From: [Clostridium] viride DSM 6836
GTDB lineage: Bacteria > Bacillota > Clostridia > Oscillospirales > Oscillospiraceae
Direction of reading: 5' to 3'
DNA length: 64,000 nucleotides
Assembly: GCA_000620945.1 (NCBI GenBank)
Contig: JHZO01000005.1
Coordinates: 241,783-305,782 of the forward strand
In this document: positions 42,883 through 52,301 of the stretch, piece after piece
Layout of the letters: each line of letters starts with the position of its first letter
How positions within the stretch are numbered: position 1 is the stretch's first letter
The notes under the pieces: generated by a model
What the model was told of the DNA's origin: nothing
The model's input: the letters and a program-made list of their open reading frames with translations, nothing else
Database searches by the model: none
Program-made: the position numbers and the translations under genes

Positions 42883-43884
42883 TTACCACGTATCCTGCCC
42901 CTTTTCTTCCGGGATGACCAGGTTCAGGGCTGCAATGGCCACCTCAATCATGCTGTCGTCCGGTTCAAAGGTGGTAAAGTTCTGAAGGCGAAGTCCTGGA
43001 GCCGTGAGGATACGAGTAATGGAATTGTCATACCGTCCAACGAGACGGTTAATTTCATAGGTAATGGAGACCACCGCCGGAAGGAGAAGAAGATGCACGG
43101 CGATGCGAACCAAGGTGTTTGCCGCAATCTCACGGATGGGGGGGAGAGCGAAAATCACACTGGAGACCAAAATGGAGACAATGATTACCACAAAGAGAAA
43201 GCTCGTGCCACAGCGGGGATGGTGACGCGGCATGGAACGCACATTCTCCACCGTCAAGGGAAGACCACGTTCGTAGCAGAAGATACACTTGTGTTCCGCG
43301 CCGTGATAGGAAAAGGTACGCTTGATATCCGGAAGCTTCGAGCAAAGCCAGAGATAGACCAGAAAAATGGCCACCTTAACCACACCCTCTAAGAGGTTGC
43401 GCAGCCAGAGAGGCGCGTCGGGATCAATATATAGTAGTCCACTGGTGAGCAAGGTGGGAAGGAACACAAAGAGTAAAATAGAAAAAAGAATGCCTGCAAC
43501 CGCGGCAAAGGTGGTCAGGACTTTCATGGCGGTGCCGCCGCCGAAGGTGTGTTCCAGCCAGGTTTCAAACTTGCCTGGGGTTTCCTCTTCCTCGGGATAG
43601 AACTCAGCCGACCACATCAGTGCTTTGGTGCCCTTGACGATGGAATCCAGAAAGTTCACGCATCCGCGGAGAAAGGGAAGGCCTAAGATGGGATAGCGCT
43701 CGCGGACGAGCCTCAGCTCCTCCGCTTTGGTTTCCAAGTTTCCCTCCTGATTGCGTACCACAATGGCCTGTTTCTGTGGCCCGCGCATCAGGATTCCTTC
43801 GATCAGGGCTTGTCCCCCAATGGTGGTTCGAAAGGTGCCGCAAGACTCTGGTGCTGTGCGGACTTGTTCTCGTTCAGTTTGCAT
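42883..43884 (-). CDS. DUF1385 family membrane protein (YqhQ-like)
   Basis: A 333-residue membrane protein. It shows TTIGGQALIEGILMRGPQKQ and SYHGAEHKCIFCYERGLPLT, HHPRCGTSFLFVVIIVSIL, conserved motifs of DUF1385. The His/Cys content suggests metal binding, but the function is unknown. Genes of this family sit next to prmC/prfA in many Clostridia. The ATG at 43884 follows TAGGAGACAGC; an upstream in-frame start lacks a site. Confidence 0.9.
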   Translation of the reverse strand: MQTEREQVRTAPESCGTFRTTIGGQALIEGILMRGPQKQAIVVRNQEGNLETKAEELRLVRERYPILGLPFLRGCVNFLDSIVKGTKALMWSAEFYPEEEETPGKFETWLEHTFGGGTAMKVLTTFAAVAGILFSILLFVFLPTLLTSGLLYIDPDAPLWLRNLLEGVVKVAIFLVYLWLCSKLPDIKRTFSYHGAEHKCIFCYERGLPLTVENVRSMPRHHPRCGTSFLFVVIIVSILVSSVIFALPPIREIAANTLVRIAVHLLLLPAVVSITYEINRLVGRYDNSITRILTAPGLRLQNFTTFEPDDSMIEVAIAALNLVIPEEKGQDTW

Positions 43885-43972
43885 GCTGTCTCCTAATAGT
43901 ATCGAGAAATCGCTTTTGTATTCTATCAAAAGCCTTCGTGAAAAGCAAGGGATTGGAGCAAAAAACTAGAAC

Positions 43973-45397
43973 TTACGTTCCAATTGGAAGGCGGATGGTG
44001 ACGATACAACCGCCCCCTTCCGCGTTGTCAAGGGTCAGCGTTCCGTTGTGACGGGTGATGATTTCCTCGCAAACCGCCAAGCCGATGCCACTGCCGCGGG
44101 CGGTGGAGCTGCCCTTATAGAATTTGTACTTGACGTGGGGAAGCTCTTCCTTGGGAATGCCAGGTCCGTAGTCCCGAATGGTAATGGCAACACAGGAACC
44201 TTCGGGGAAGACCGCCGTATCAATCCGCTTTCCGACCCCGCCATGTTTGGCGGCGTTGTCGAGAAGGTTGCAGAAAACTTGGCGAAGACGAGCGGGGTCT
44301 CCGGAGAGGTTCGGAAATTCCTCGTCACAGTCGGTATGGCTTAAGGTGATCCCCTCTGCGGCAAAGAGTTCGCGGTAGGTGTACACCGCATCTTCTAACT
44401 CGGCTTTGATGTCCATGGGCTCCACCGAAAGGGTAAAGCGGCCATCCTCAATGCGCGAAAACTCCAAGAGCTCTTCCACCATGTTGGTCAAGCGGCGCGC
44501 CTCACTGGCGATGATGCCCATACCTTTACGAACGTCCGCCGCATCCCGGGTTTCCCCGTTCATAATGGTTTCAGCCCAACCGTTGATGGCGGTTAGGGGG
44601 GTTCGAAGCTCGTGGGACACGGAGGAAATGAATTCAGACTTCATATTCTCTGCTAATTTGATGCTGCGGGACATGTCGTTGATGGCATCGGTCAAGTCCC
44701 CGATTTCGTCATCTAGGTTATCGTCGGGTTTTCGCTCCACTTGAATGCCGTAACTGCCGGCTGCAATGCGCTTGGCAATTCCGGTGATCTGCACCACCGG
44801 ATCCACAATGGAGCGGACAAAATACGCGTTGGCAAAGTAAATGAGCGTCAGAATGGCGGTGGCAATGGCAACGGCAACTCCGCAGTTAAAGATAATCTGC
44901 CGATCTGCCACCCGCAAGGAGGTGACGTAGCGCAACATGCCCACCGGTTCATTCCGAAAAATGAGGGGCGAGGAGACGGAGAGAATGCGCTCCCCCGTTT
45001 GCGGGTTGCGCCCCATCCAGTATTCAATCTTATTGCTGCTCTGCGCCCAAAGGACATCCTGTGTATTGGCTGGCGAGCCGGCAATGGTCAGACTATAGGA
45101 GGAGCTGCTCACGATGCCTGCGTTGCTGACGTATTGCAGTTCAATGTGAGATCCATCGGCAAAGCTTTCTACATAGCTTTTCGCGGCCTTGATGCACTCA
45201 CTGCGGGTTCCATACATGCTGATGCTGTTGGAATCCACACTGGCCCGGGTTGCTAAGCTGTTTCGCATACTGGAATAGTAATTGCTGGCCGTGACGAAGG
45301 TAAATCCCACCACCAGCAGGAGCAGTATCAGCGTTACCATTCCCAAATTATTCAGCATCCAACGACGCTGGATGCCCCTCATATTCCATAAGGCCAC
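43973..45397 (-). CDS. HAMP-containing sensor histidine kinase
   Basis: A 474-residue kinase. Two membrane segments (LGMVTLILLLLVVGFTFVTA and ATAILTLIYFANAYFV) flank an extracytoplasmic domain of about 140 residues. A HAMP domain follows (VDPVVQITGIAKRIAAGSYG). HisKA: SEFISSVSHELRTPLTAING. HATPase: FCNLLDNAAKHG, GPGIPKEEL and GSGIGLAVCEEIITRHNG. The GTG at 45397 is preferred because AAGGAG lies 11 bases upstream; the ATG at 45421 has no site. It is the last gene of a lipoprotein-regulator-kinase operon. Confidence 0.9.
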   Translation of the reverse strand: MALWNMRGIQRRWMLNNLGMVTLILLLLVVGFTFVTASNYYSSMRNSLATRASVDSNSISMYGTRSECIKAAKSYVESFADGSHIELQYVSNAGIVSSSSYSLTIAGSPANTQDVLWAQSSNKIEYWMGRNPQTGERILSVSSPLIFRNEPVGMLRYVTSLRVADRQIIFNCGVAVAIATAILTLIYFANAYFVRSIVDPVVQITGIAKRIAAGSYGIQVERKPDDNLDDEIGDLTDAINDMSRSIKLAENMKSEFISSVSHELRTPLTAINGWAETIMNGETRDAADVRKGMGIIASEARRLTNMVEELLEFSRIEDGRFTLSVEPMDIKAELEDAVYTYRELFAAEGITLSHTDCDEEFPNLSGDPARLRQVFCNLLDNAAKHGGVGKRIDTAVFPEGSCVAITIRDYGPGIPKEELPHVKYKFYKGSSTARGSGIGLAVCEEIITRHNGTLTLDNAEGGGCIVTIRLPIGT

Positions 45398-45434
45398 GGT
45401 GCTCCGATCTCCTTCCCCCATTGCCGGATTTTTC

Positions 45435-46118
45435 TTAAAATGCCCATTTGTACCCGAATCCCCAGATGGTAGTGATGTAGGTCGGGTTGGTGGCTTCGTC
45501 TTCGATTTTTACCCGCAAACGGCGAATGTTCACGTCCACGATCTTCAATTCACCCAGATAGTTTTCCCCCCATACGGTTTGCCAAATCTCCTCACGGGAG
45601 AGGGCCTTGCCGGGGTTGTCCATAAAGAGCTTCATGATGGAATACTCCACTTGGGTCAGCTTAATCGGCTCCCCATTCTTCTCTAAGGTGCGCTTGCGGG
45701 TGTTCAAAGAGAAGGGGGGCTGATTGATCTCTCCATCGTCTAGGCTTTCACCACCCACACGACGATACAGCGCATCAATGCGTGCGGTCAGCTCGGCCGG
45801 AGAGAAAGGCTTAGTCACATAGTCATCCGCTCCCGTCATAAAGCCGGTGACTTTATCCATTTCTTGCGTTCTGGCCGTCAGCATGATAATGCCAACCTTC
45901 GAGTTGCTGGCACGGATTCTGCGGCAGACCTCAAAACCGTCCATATCCGGCAGCATAATGTCTAAAATGGCCACGCGAATGTCCTGGTTGCGGCGCAGTT
46001 GCTCCAGGGCTTCCTCGCCACTGGCAGCCTCAATGGTTTCGTATCCGGCGCGTTTCAAATTGATGACCACAAAGCTTCTGATGTTATCTTCATCTTCTAG
46101 AACCAGTACTTTTTTCAT
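45435..46118 (-). CDS. OmpR-family response regulator
   Basis: A 227-residue regulator. The receiver has VLEDEDNIRSFV, phospho-Asp in AILDIMLPDMDGFEV, the Thr in IIMLTARTQEMD and Lys in YVTKPFSPAELTAR. The winged helix shows LTQVEYSIMKLFMDNPGKAL and IVDVNIRRLRVKIEDEATNP. It partners the kinase at 43973-45397. Confidence 0.94.
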   Translation of the reverse strand: MKKVLVLEDEDNIRSFVVINLKRAGYETIEAASGEEALEQLRRNQDIRVAILDIMLPDMDGFEVCRRIRASNSKVGIIMLTARTQEMDKVTGFMTGADDYVTKPFSPAELTARIDALYRRVGGESLDDGEINQPPFSLNTRKRTLEKNGEPIKLTQVEYSIMKLFMDNPGKALSREEIWQTVWGENYLGELKIVDVNIRRLRVKIEDEATNPTYITTIWGFGYKWAF

Positions 46119-46153
46119 TGTCTGATCACTCCTTGATTGGCGTCATTTTTAGG

Positions 46154-47473
46154 TTATATGGTGTGGAACAACTCGATGAGTTTGGTTTGGTCAATGCCGC
46201 AGTTCCACGAACTGTCTAAAAATTCGGCGGCATAGATGGTGTCCGAGTCTGCCCAGAGGGTAAAGCGCTGATTCTGTGCGGCATTGTTATCCCGATTATT
46301 GCCCGTAAGCCGATAGATGGTGAGGAAAGGAACGGGGGGAACCTGGGGGTTTCCCTTCCAATAGGAAAAGACCACGGCGCGCTCCCCGCTTGAGGTCTGC
46401 TCTTGACGACTGAGGGTAATTTGCCCAATCCAAGCCTCGGGAAGCTCTAAATACCAACGGTCGCTGTTGTTATGGTACGTCGAAAGGACGGCCTTTTGCG
46501 TTCCGTTTGTGGCAAACTGCATCCACGTAATCTGCCAAAAGTTTTCAGAGCCTGTCCCGTTGTAGGTTGGGATGCTTCTGGTAATGGGAATTTCCGTAAT
46601 CCCATCCTTGTTAATATCAATGGGAGAAACGCCGGTATGCTGACGTAGGGTGCGGCTGCTGATCCTTGTATTCTCATCCAAGGTAAGGTTGCGCAGTCCG
46701 GTTTCACTCAGATAAAAAATATCTGTAATGTATTTGTTCCCTGCATACTCTGAGGTTACCATTAAACTAGGGATTTTCTCGGCTAGGAAGCCCGTCTCCC
46801 AAAGTTGGAGTGCAATCAGTCCATCCGAAAGTGGTGCAGAGGAGTGGAACTCCATGGCTCCCCCCACACCGGTGTACAGTTCCACGCGGTTTCCAACGGG
46901 GTCAGAGCTTTCCAACTGAATCAGCAACAGCTCCGCACGCTCATCGCCGTTGAGATCGGTGGCGACATAACGGGTATACCCACTGCGCATGAGTTCCGCA
47001 ACCTGATTTTGGCGCACGCTATAGGCAACCAAGGTATGGACGGTGGGGGTCACTTGCCAGCTGACGATAATCTCCTGCTCCGGGCCTTCCACCAAATTTT
47101 TATACTCAATGCTTTCAATGTCGGTTCCGGCGCCTTCAATTTGTGCAAACAAGGCATAGTTACCCTGTTCATCTTGCTTTAAGATGGCAATTTTTAAGGG
47201 CCATTCCGTGGAGCTATCCCGATAAAAGGCCAGCGCCTCTTGCGTTCCGTCACGATCTAAGTCCACCAATTGAAGGGTTTGTGTGTTGCTGCCACTGACC
47301 GGTGAAATTCCGGTGGCATTTCCGATGATAGACTGCACCTTGGCTTGCAGTTTTTGATTGCTTTCTGAGGTGCGCGGAATGTCAAACAGCTCGTCCGTTC
47401 CGCGGAACATGCAGCCACTCAGGCAAAACAAAAGACCTGCCAGCAAGATCACCCATATTCCTTTTGCCTTCAT
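46154..47473 (-). CDS. Lipoprotein with FG-GAP/VCBS-like repeats
   Basis: A 439-residue protein with a lipoprotein signal peptide (ILLAGLLFCLSGCMF, lipobox LSGC). It contains at least three Asp-rich calcium-type loops: VDLDRDGTQEALAF, TDLNGDERAELLLI and IDINKDGITEIPI. These recur in FG-GAP beta-propellers. The start ATG 47473 follows AAAGGAG. It is upstream of, and probably cotranscribed with, the response regulator and kinase, with a gap of 35 bases. It may be a surface partner of that sensor, which is inferred from position only. Confidence 0.78.
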   Translation of the reverse strand: MKAKGIWVILLAGLLFCLSGCMFRGTDELFDIPRTSESNQKLQAKVQSIIGNATGISPVSGSNTQTLQLVDLDRDGTQEALAFYRDSSTEWPLKIAILKQDEQGNYALFAQIEGAGTDIESIEYKNLVEGPEQEIIVSWQVTPTVHTLVAYSVRQNQVAELMRSGYTRYVATDLNGDERAELLLIQLESSDPVGNRVELYTGVGGAMEFHSSAPLSDGLIALQLWETGFLAEKIPSLMVTSEYAGNKYITDIFYLSETGLRNLTLDENTRISSRTLRQHTGVSPIDINKDGITEIPITRSIPTYNGTGSENFWQITWMQFATNGTQKAVLSTYHNNSDRWYLELPEAWIGQITLSRQEQTSSGERAVVFSYWKGNPQVPPVPFLTIYRLTGNNRDNNAAQNQRFTLWADSDTIYAAEFLDSSWNCGIDQTKLIELFHTI

Positions 47474-47637
47474 GCTGCAGCTCCTTTCCAAAGCAGTAAA
47501 ATGTAAAATCGCTTAGCTCTAATGATAGCACACTATTCCCAGTTTTCCTACGGTTTTTTTGAAAAATTAGCGCCCACTTTTTCGTTGCTTGGGAAGACAG
47601 AGATCGAAGAAAAAATTGCATTTTTCAAAATCCAGGC

Positions 47638-47667
47638 TTGATTCTTCGGCTGTGCCTGTGCTATAAT
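47638..47667 (+). promoter_or_regulatory. Promoter of tRNA-Leu
   Basis: TTGATT, 18 bases, TATAAT, 23 bases upstream of the tRNA. Confidence 0.72.
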
Positions 47668-47690
47668 GGCAAAGCAACAAATGCATACAT

Positions 47691-47776
47691 GCCGGCATGA
47701 TGGAATGGCAGACGTGACGGACTCAAAATCCGTTGTCCGCGAGGACGTGTGGGTTCAAGTCCCACTGCCGGCACCA
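47691..47776 (+). tRNA. tRNA-Leu (anticodon CAA)
   Basis: An 86-base class II tRNA with encoded CCA. Acceptor GCCGGCA/TGCCGGC. Anticodon stem ACGGA/TCCGT encloses CTCAAAA (CAA). The long variable arm is TGTCCGCGAGGACG, and the T-arm is GTGGG-TTCAAGT-CCCAC. Confidence 0.97.
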
Positions 47777-47784
47777 AGATTATG

Positions 47785-47815
47785 AAAGCTGTCGAATGAA
47801 AGTTCGGCAGCTTTT
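47785..47815 (+). terminator. Terminator after tRNA-Leu
   Basis: AAAGCTGTCGAA pairs with TTCGGCAGCTTT (one G-T), followed by TTGT. The 140 bases from here to the next promoter hold nothing recognisable. Confidence 0.75.
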
Positions 47816-47954
47816 GTCATACAGAGAAACCTTTGCCAAGAGGAGTGCCAATATGAAGTTTAAAAGAAAACAAAGTTTCTATCATGATAAATAGTTTGAA
47901 CTTGCTGAACCACAGTGTTATGTAAAAAATCGAACATAGCTGGTATGTTTTTGC

Positions 47955-47983
47955 TTGGAAGCGGAGATTCTTAATGGTATAAT
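47955..47983 (+). promoter_or_regulatory. Promoter of the VOC protein gene
   Basis: TTGGAA, 17 bases, TATAAT, about 55 bases before the ATG. Confidence 0.68.
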
Positions 47984-48038
47984 ATCGAGCAGAGCCAGTG
48001 CGTGTATCCACTAAGATTGCGGTAGGAGGTCAATAACC

Positions 48039-48398
48039 ATGAAGTTGAATTGGGTTACCTTGAAAGTCAGCCAGTTGGAACAGAGCCTAGCATTCTATAC
48101 AGGACTATTGAATCTGGAAGTTGCGGAACGGTTTGGAAACGATCAGCACCAAATTGTGATGCTCGGGCAAGCAGATCAGGCCAAGATCGAGTTAATCTGG
48201 GAGGCCGGAGAGCAGGTCGAGGCAGGCGGAGCCGGCGTTTCCATTGGATTGGAAGCGGATGACTTCGACGGCATGCTGGCTACCATGAAAGAGAAAGGCA
48301 TGGAGGTGGTTGGCCCCATTGCTCCCACCCCAAAGATTCGATTTTTCTTTATCAAAGATCCGGACGGCTATACCATTCAACTGGTCGAGCAAGCATAA
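48039..48398 (+). CDS. VOC family (glyoxalase/bleomycin resistance fold) protein
   Basis: A 119-residue protein with two beta-alpha-beta-beta-beta modules. It begins LNWVTLKVSQLEQSLAFYTG and ends FFFIKDPDGYTIQLVEQA, the VOC signature with the C-terminal Glu metal ligand. Members include glyoxalase I and resistance proteins. The substrate is unknown. GTAGGAGG lies 11 bases before the ATG. It is monocistronic, with promoter and terminator. Confidence 0.86.
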   Translation: MKLNWVTLKVSQLEQSLAFYTGLLNLEVAERFGNDQHQIVMLGQADQAKIELIWEAGEQVEAGGAGVSIGLEADDFDGMLATMKEKGMEVVGPIAPTPKIRFFFIKDPDGYTIQLVEQA

Positions 48399-48420
48399 GA
48401 TCCACATTATATTAAAATAC

Positions 48421-48451
48421 AAAAGCAGCCGCATTGTTTGCGGCTGCTTTT
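48421..48451. terminator. Bidirectional terminator between the VOC gene and ribH
   Basis: AAAAGCAGCCGCA pairs with TGCGGCTGCTTTT, followed by TTCG to the right. The left flank gives a short T-tract on the minus strand. Confidence 0.87.
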
Positions 48452-48473
48452 TCGTTAGGCGAAGGGGAATCTA

Positions 48474-48935
48474 TTAGAAGGTACGCAGGAGGTTTACCAT
48501 TTCAATGGCACCCATGGCACAATCGAAGCCCTTGTTGCCCGCCTTGGTTCCGGCACGCTCAATGGCCTGCTCAATGGTTTCCGTTGTGAGAACCCCGAAC
48601 ATAACGGGGAGCCCAGTGGAGAGGGAGACATGGGCAATGCCCTTAGATACCTCACTGCAAACGTAATCGTAGTGGGTGGTGCTTCCGCGAATCACCGCGC
48701 CCAAGCAGATGATGGCATCATAGTTTCCGCTCTGTGCCAGCTTCGAGGCGGCCAAGGGAATTTCAAAGGCACCGGGCACCCAGGCCAGATCAATTTGATC
48801 GTCGGAGACCTCGTGGCGACGGAGTGCATCCAGGGCACCGTCAATTAGCTTAGAGGTAATGAATTCATTGAAGCGAGCGGCCACAATGCCAATGCGAAGG
48901 TTGTGTGAGACCAAGTTTCCTTCCAGTACGTTCAT
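48474..48935 (-). CDS. ribH: 6,7-dimethyl-8-ribityllumazine synthase
   Basis: A 153-residue enzyme of riboflavin synthesis. It shows [56 protein letters not shown] and [20 protein letters not shown]. It forms a capsid-like oligomer in relatives. The start ATG 48935 follows AAAGGAG. It is the last gene of ribD-ribE-ribBA-ribH. Confidence 0.97.
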   Translation of the reverse strand: MNVLEGNLVSHNLRIGIVAARFNEFITSKLIDGALDALRRHEVSDDQIDLAWVPGAFEIPLAASKLAQSGNYDAIICLGAVIRGSTTHYDYVCSEVSKGIAHVSLSTGLPVMFGVLTTETIEQAIERAGTKAGNKGFDCAMGAIEMVNLLRTF

Positions 48936-48957
48936 GTTACATTTCTCCTTTATTTCC

Positions 48958-50160
48958 TTATACAATGTTTAAGATATGGCCCATCTTTTGCTGCTTCGTC
49001 TTGAGATAAAACAGGTCATGTGCGGTGGCAGGCATTTCGATGGGGACGCGAGCGGCAATGTCCATGCCGAAGTCGGAGAGCTGATAGACCTTGTCGGGGT
49101 TATTGGTGAGAAGTCGCAGCGTCTTGGCTCCGAGATCCCGCAGGATTTGTGCTCCAATGTAGTACTCTCGCAGATCCGGAGCAAACCCGAGGGCTAAGTT
49201 TGCCTCCATAGTATCCATTCCTTCATCCTGTAAGGCATAGGCACGGAGCTTATTCACAAGACCAATCCCGCGGCCTTCCTGTCGCATGTAGAGGAGGATG
49301 CCACGGCCTTCCGCCTCAATTTGAGCCATGGCTGCCGCCAATTGTTCCCCACAGTCGCAACGCTGGGAACCAAAGGCATCGCCGGTCAAGCACTCGGAGT
49401 GGACGCGGCAAAGCAGGTTTTCTCCGTCGCCAATGTCTCCCTTGACCAAGGCAATGTGGTGTTCGCCGTTGAGTTTATTGATGTAGGCATAGGTTTTAAA
49501 GTCGCCATACGCGGTGGGCATCTTGGTTACCGCCACTTGTTCCACCAAGCGTTCATTCTTCTTGCGGTACTCCTGTAATGCCTTGATGGTGATAAACTTC
49601 AGGTTCCACTTCTCGGCCAGCTCAATGAGTTCAGGGGTCCGCATCATGGTTCCGTCCTCACGCATGATTTCACAGCAGAGACCACACTCAGCTAAGCCGG
49701 ATAGACGCATAAGGTCTACCGTTGCTTCGGTGTGTCCATTGCGCTCTAGAACGCCGTTTTTCTTGGCCATCAGAGGAAACATGTGACCCGGGCGGCGGAA
49801 GTCTTCTGGTTTGGCATTGGGATCCACACAAGCACGTGCGGTGAGGCCACGCTCTTCGGCAGAGATGCCTGTGGTGGTGTCCACATGGTCGATGGATACG
49901 GTAAAGGCTGTTTCATGATTGTCGGTATTGTAGGTGACCATCTGGGGAAAGCGCAAGTGGCTGCACAGTTCGATGCTCATGGGCATACAAATGAGCCCTT
50001 TGCCATGGATGGCCATGAAGTTGACGTTTTCTGTGGTGGCAAACTCGGCCGCGCAGATGAAGTCGCCCTCATTCTCCCGCTCTTCGTCGTCCGTAACCAA
50101 AATGATCTTACCGGCGCGCAGATCTTCCAGTGCTTCTTCAATGGTGTTAAACTGAAACAT
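48958..50160 (-). CDS. ribBA: Bifunctional 3,4-dihydroxy-2-butanone-4-phosphate synthase / GTP cyclohydrolase II
   Basis: A 400-residue fusion. The RibB half (about 1-200) shows [20 protein letters not shown] and RRPGHMFPL. The RibA half shows [20 protein letters not shown] (zinc cysteines), [16 protein letters not shown] and LLTNNPDKV. The start [10 protein letters not shown] at 50160 follows AAGGAGGATACCT. It supplies both riboflavin precursors. Confidence 0.97.
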   Translation of the reverse strand: MFQFNTIEEALEDLRAGKIILVTDDEERENEGDFICAAEFATTENVNFMAIHGKGLICMPMSIELCSHLRFPQMVTYNTDNHETAFTVSIDHVDTTTGISAEERGLTARACVDPNAKPEDFRRPGHMFPLMAKKNGVLERNGHTEATVDLMRLSGLAECGLCCEIMREDGTMMRTPELIELAEKWNLKFITIKALQEYRKKNERLVEQVAVTKMPTAYGDFKTYAYINKLNGEHHIALVKGDIGDGENLLCRVHSECLTGDAFGSQRCDCGEQLAAAMAQIEAEGRGILLYMRQEGRGIGLVNKLRAYALQDEGMDTMEANLALGFAPDLREYYIGAQILRDLGAKTLRLLTNNPDKVYQLSDFGMDIAARVPIEMPATAHDLFYLKTKQQKMGHILNIV

Positions 50161-50171
50161 AGGTATCCTCC

Positions 50172-50810
50172 TTAGTATCCGAATTTCGTAAGAAATTCGC
50201 GGTTTATGCCGCCTTGAGGCCCTTGGCCTCCCAGCAGCTTTTCTACATACTTTCCAATGCAATCCGTTTCCAGATTCACACGGTCGCCCACCCGGCGCTG
50301 GGATAAGGTGGTCATTTGGGCGGTGTGTGGAATCACAGAAACCGAAAAGTCAGAGCCACTCACCCGAGCCACCGTGAGGCTGATGCCGTCGATGGTAATG
50401 GAGCCTTTCTCCACGATGTAGCGCAGGAGCCCGCTCTCGGTGCGAATGGTGTACCAGATGGCGTTATCATCCTTCGAGATGGCGGAGATGACGCCCGTTC
50501 CGTCTATGTGACCGGATACAATGTGCCCGCCAAAGCGTCCGTTTGCGGCCATGGCTCGCTCTAAGTTCACCCCACTGCCCGCCTGCAAACGACCTAGGAT
50601 GGAACGGTTGAGGGTTTCGTGCATCACGTCGGCGGTAAACTGTGACTTGGTAAAACTGGTGACCGTCAGGCAAACACCACAGACCGCAATGCTGTCACCC
50701 AAGTGCACGTCCTCTAGGATGTGCTTTGCCTCAATGGTTAAGACGGCACTCTTGGCCCCTGGGCGAACCGAGGCAACGCGTCCGATTTCTTCTATGATTC
50801 CGGTGAACAT
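50172..50810 (-). CDS. ribE: Riboflavin synthase, alpha subunit
   Basis: A 212-residue protein of two lumazine-binding repeats. The start [12 protein letters not shown] is diagnostic. [17 protein letters not shown] and [20 protein letters not shown] mark the two repeats. It overlaps the end of ribD by 19 bases. Confidence 0.97.
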   Translation of the reverse strand: MFTGIIEEIGRVASVRPGAKSAVLTIEAKHILEDVHLGDSIAVCGVCLTVTSFTKSQFTADVMHETLNRSILGRLQAGSGVNLERAMAANGRFGGHIVSGHIDGTGVISAISKDDNAIWYTIRTESGLLRYIVEKGSITIDGISLTVARVSGSDFSVSVIPHTAQMTTLSQRRVGDRVNLETDCIGKYVEKLLGGQGPQGGINREFLTKFGY

Positions 50811-51898
50811 GGCAGCACCTCACTTTCCAGCAATAGATCCCTTCCCAAGGGCATGATGCGGGGGGAAGAGAGGGGGAAGGCCCGGTCCGGGAGAGGAACC
50901 CCTATGCCCCCGATGGGGCTTTTGGCTGTGGCACCTCCAAACAGCTTGGGAGCCAGGTAACACTGTACCTTCTGCACCAAACCGTGTTGCAGAAAGGACC
51001 AGTTCAGCGTGGCACCACCCTCCACCAGTAAACTGTCCACTTGCCGCTGCCCCAAGGCAGAAAGCAGCGCTTTCAAATCCAAATGCCCGTCCTCAGCACA
51101 GGGGAGAGAGAGAATCTCACAGCCAGAGGCACGATATGGAGCCAGCGTTTCTTCGTCGGCACAGCAGGTGGCCAGGAGGGTGGGAACCTCTTTGGCGGTG
51201 CGAACCAGTTGCGCGTGCAGTGGAGTGCGAAGCTGGCTGTCACACACAATGCGTAGAGGGTTTCGCCCGTTGGGGATGCGGCAGGTCAGTTGTGGGTCAT
51301 CTGCAAGAACCGTACCCACACCCACCAAAATGCCTCGATAGCGGTGTCGATCCTCGTGTACCCGTCTTCGGGCTTCTTCTCCAGTGATCCACTGGGAGGC
51401 ACCGGTGGTGGTGGCAATTTTCCCGTCCATGGTCATGGCGTACTTCAGCACCACAAAGGGCTTCTTGGTGCGGATGTAGTGAAAAAAGACCTGGTTGAGT
51501 TCCTCACATTCCTTGGTCAAAACCGCTTCACAAACCGCAAGCCCAGCCCCTTGTAAGATCGCAAGGCCTTTTCCCGCAACCAAGGGATTGGGATCCCGTG
51601 AGCCAACCACCACACGGGATAGCCCCGCTTCCAAAATCGCCTCCGTGCAGGGGGGCGTTCTGCCGTAATGACAGCACGGCTCCAGTGTGACGTAGATGGT
51701 AGCCCCCCGCGGATCGGTGCGGCAGTTTGCCAAGGCATTGCGCTCTGCATGGGCCTCGCCACAACGGGCGTGAAACCCTTCCCCAATGACCTGTCCGTCT
51801 TTTACGATGACCGCACCCACCAGAGGGTTCGGGTTAACCCAACCAACTCCTTGCTGCGCCAAACGGATTGCCTGCTGCATATATTGCTCGTCTTGCAA
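50792..51898 (-). CDS. ribD: Bifunctional riboflavin deaminase/reductase
   Basis: A 368-residue enzyme. The N-terminal deaminase has the zinc site GEAHAERNAL and EPCCHYGRTPPCTEA. The C-terminal reductase begins KYAMTMDGKIATTTGASQWI and contains LLVEGGATLNWSFL. The TTG at 51898 is chosen because GGAGG ends 8 bases upstream; the next ATG would delete conserved N-terminal residues. It is the first gene of the operon, directly behind the riboswitch terminator. Confidence 0.95.
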   Translation of the reverse strand: MQDEQYMQQAIRLAQQGVGWVNPNPLVGAVIVKDGQVIGEGFHARCGEAHAERNALANCRTDPRGATIYVTLEPCCHYGRTPPCTEAILEAGLSRVVVGSRDPNPLVAGKGLAILQGAGLAVCEAVLTKECEELNQVFFHYIRTKKPFVVLKYAMTMDGKIATTTGASQWITGEEARRRVHEDRHRYRGILVGVGTVLADDPQLTCRIPNGRNPLRIVCDSQLRTPLHAQLVRTAKEVPTLLATCCADEETLAPYRASGCEILSLPCAEDGHLDLKALLSALGQRQVDSLLVEGGATLNWSFLQHGLVQKVQCYLAPKLFGGATAKSPIGGIGVPLPDRAFPLSSPRIMPLGRDLLLESEVLPCSPES

Positions 51899-51922
51899 AA
51901 GTAGCACCTCCAAACAAAAAAT

Positions 51923-51944
51923 GCCTTGAACCAAGGTTCAAGGC
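51923..51944 (-). terminator. Expression-platform terminator before ribD
   Basis: GCCTTGAACC and GGTTCAAGGC with a two-base spacer, followed on the minus strand by ATTTTTTG. It ends 12 bases before the ribD ribosome site. Confidence 0.85.
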
Positions 51945-52051
51945 AATGAAAGGAAACGCCAAGCGTATCTGCGTGTCATGTTTGCTCTGCGTGATTTCCC
52001 CCATCGAAATGAGGAAATGGACGCAATCATTCTGTCAAACGACAAAATAAA

Positions 52052-52081
52052 GCTCCGGAAGGCAAAACTGCGTTCCAGAGC
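52052..52081 (-). terminator. Second terminator-like hairpin in the rib leader
   Basis: Minus strand GCTCTGGAA pairs with TTCCGGAGC (one G-T) and is followed by TTTATTTTG. Confidence 0.55.
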
Positions 52082-52093
52082 ATAGCAAAAATA

Positions 52094-52111
52094 CACGCAG
52101 GTATCCTGCGC
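52094..52111 (-). terminator. First terminator-like hairpin in the rib leader
   Basis: Minus strand CGCAGG-ATA-CCTGCG followed by TGTATTTTTG, eight bases after the FMN aptamer. The stem is short. Confidence 0.45.
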
Positions 52112-52118
52112 AATTTCA

Positions 52119-52229
52119 CATCTTCTTCCATCCAGACTGTTACTGTCGGCTTCGGAGTTACACCGAATCATGCCTTGCGGCTCGTGGGCTTTACCACCGG
52201 TAGGGACTTGCACCCTGCCCTGAAGACTT
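52119..52229 (-). promoter_or_regulatory. FMN riboswitch (RFN element)
   Basis: Minus strand carries the conserved RFN blocks in order: TTCAGGGCAGGGTGCAAGTC, CCTACCGGTGGTAAAGCCC, ACGAGCC, GATTCGGTGTAACTCCGAAG, CCGACAGT and AGTCTGGATGGAAGAAGAT. FMN binding is expected to favour termination before ribD. Confidence 0.96.
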
Positions 52230-52247
52230 TATTTAATTTACGACGGC

Positions 52248-52276
52248 ATCATACCATGTCTAGTTTTGTTTGTCAA
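52248..52276 (-). promoter_or_regulatory. Promoter of the riboflavin operon
   Basis: Minus strand: TTGACA, 17 bases, TATGAT. The start is expected about 12 bases before the aptamer. Confidence 0.88.
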
Positions 52277-52301
52277 GCATGAACTATGTGGAAAAAGAGG
52301 A

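Noticed and set aside
51938-52213. Open frame overlapping the FMN riboswitch and rib leader, including an inner ATG frame whose stop falls in the terminator stem
   Set aside because: No ribosome site precedes the inner ATG, and the frame crosses conserved RNA elements that explain the sequence fully. A leader peptide is not supported.
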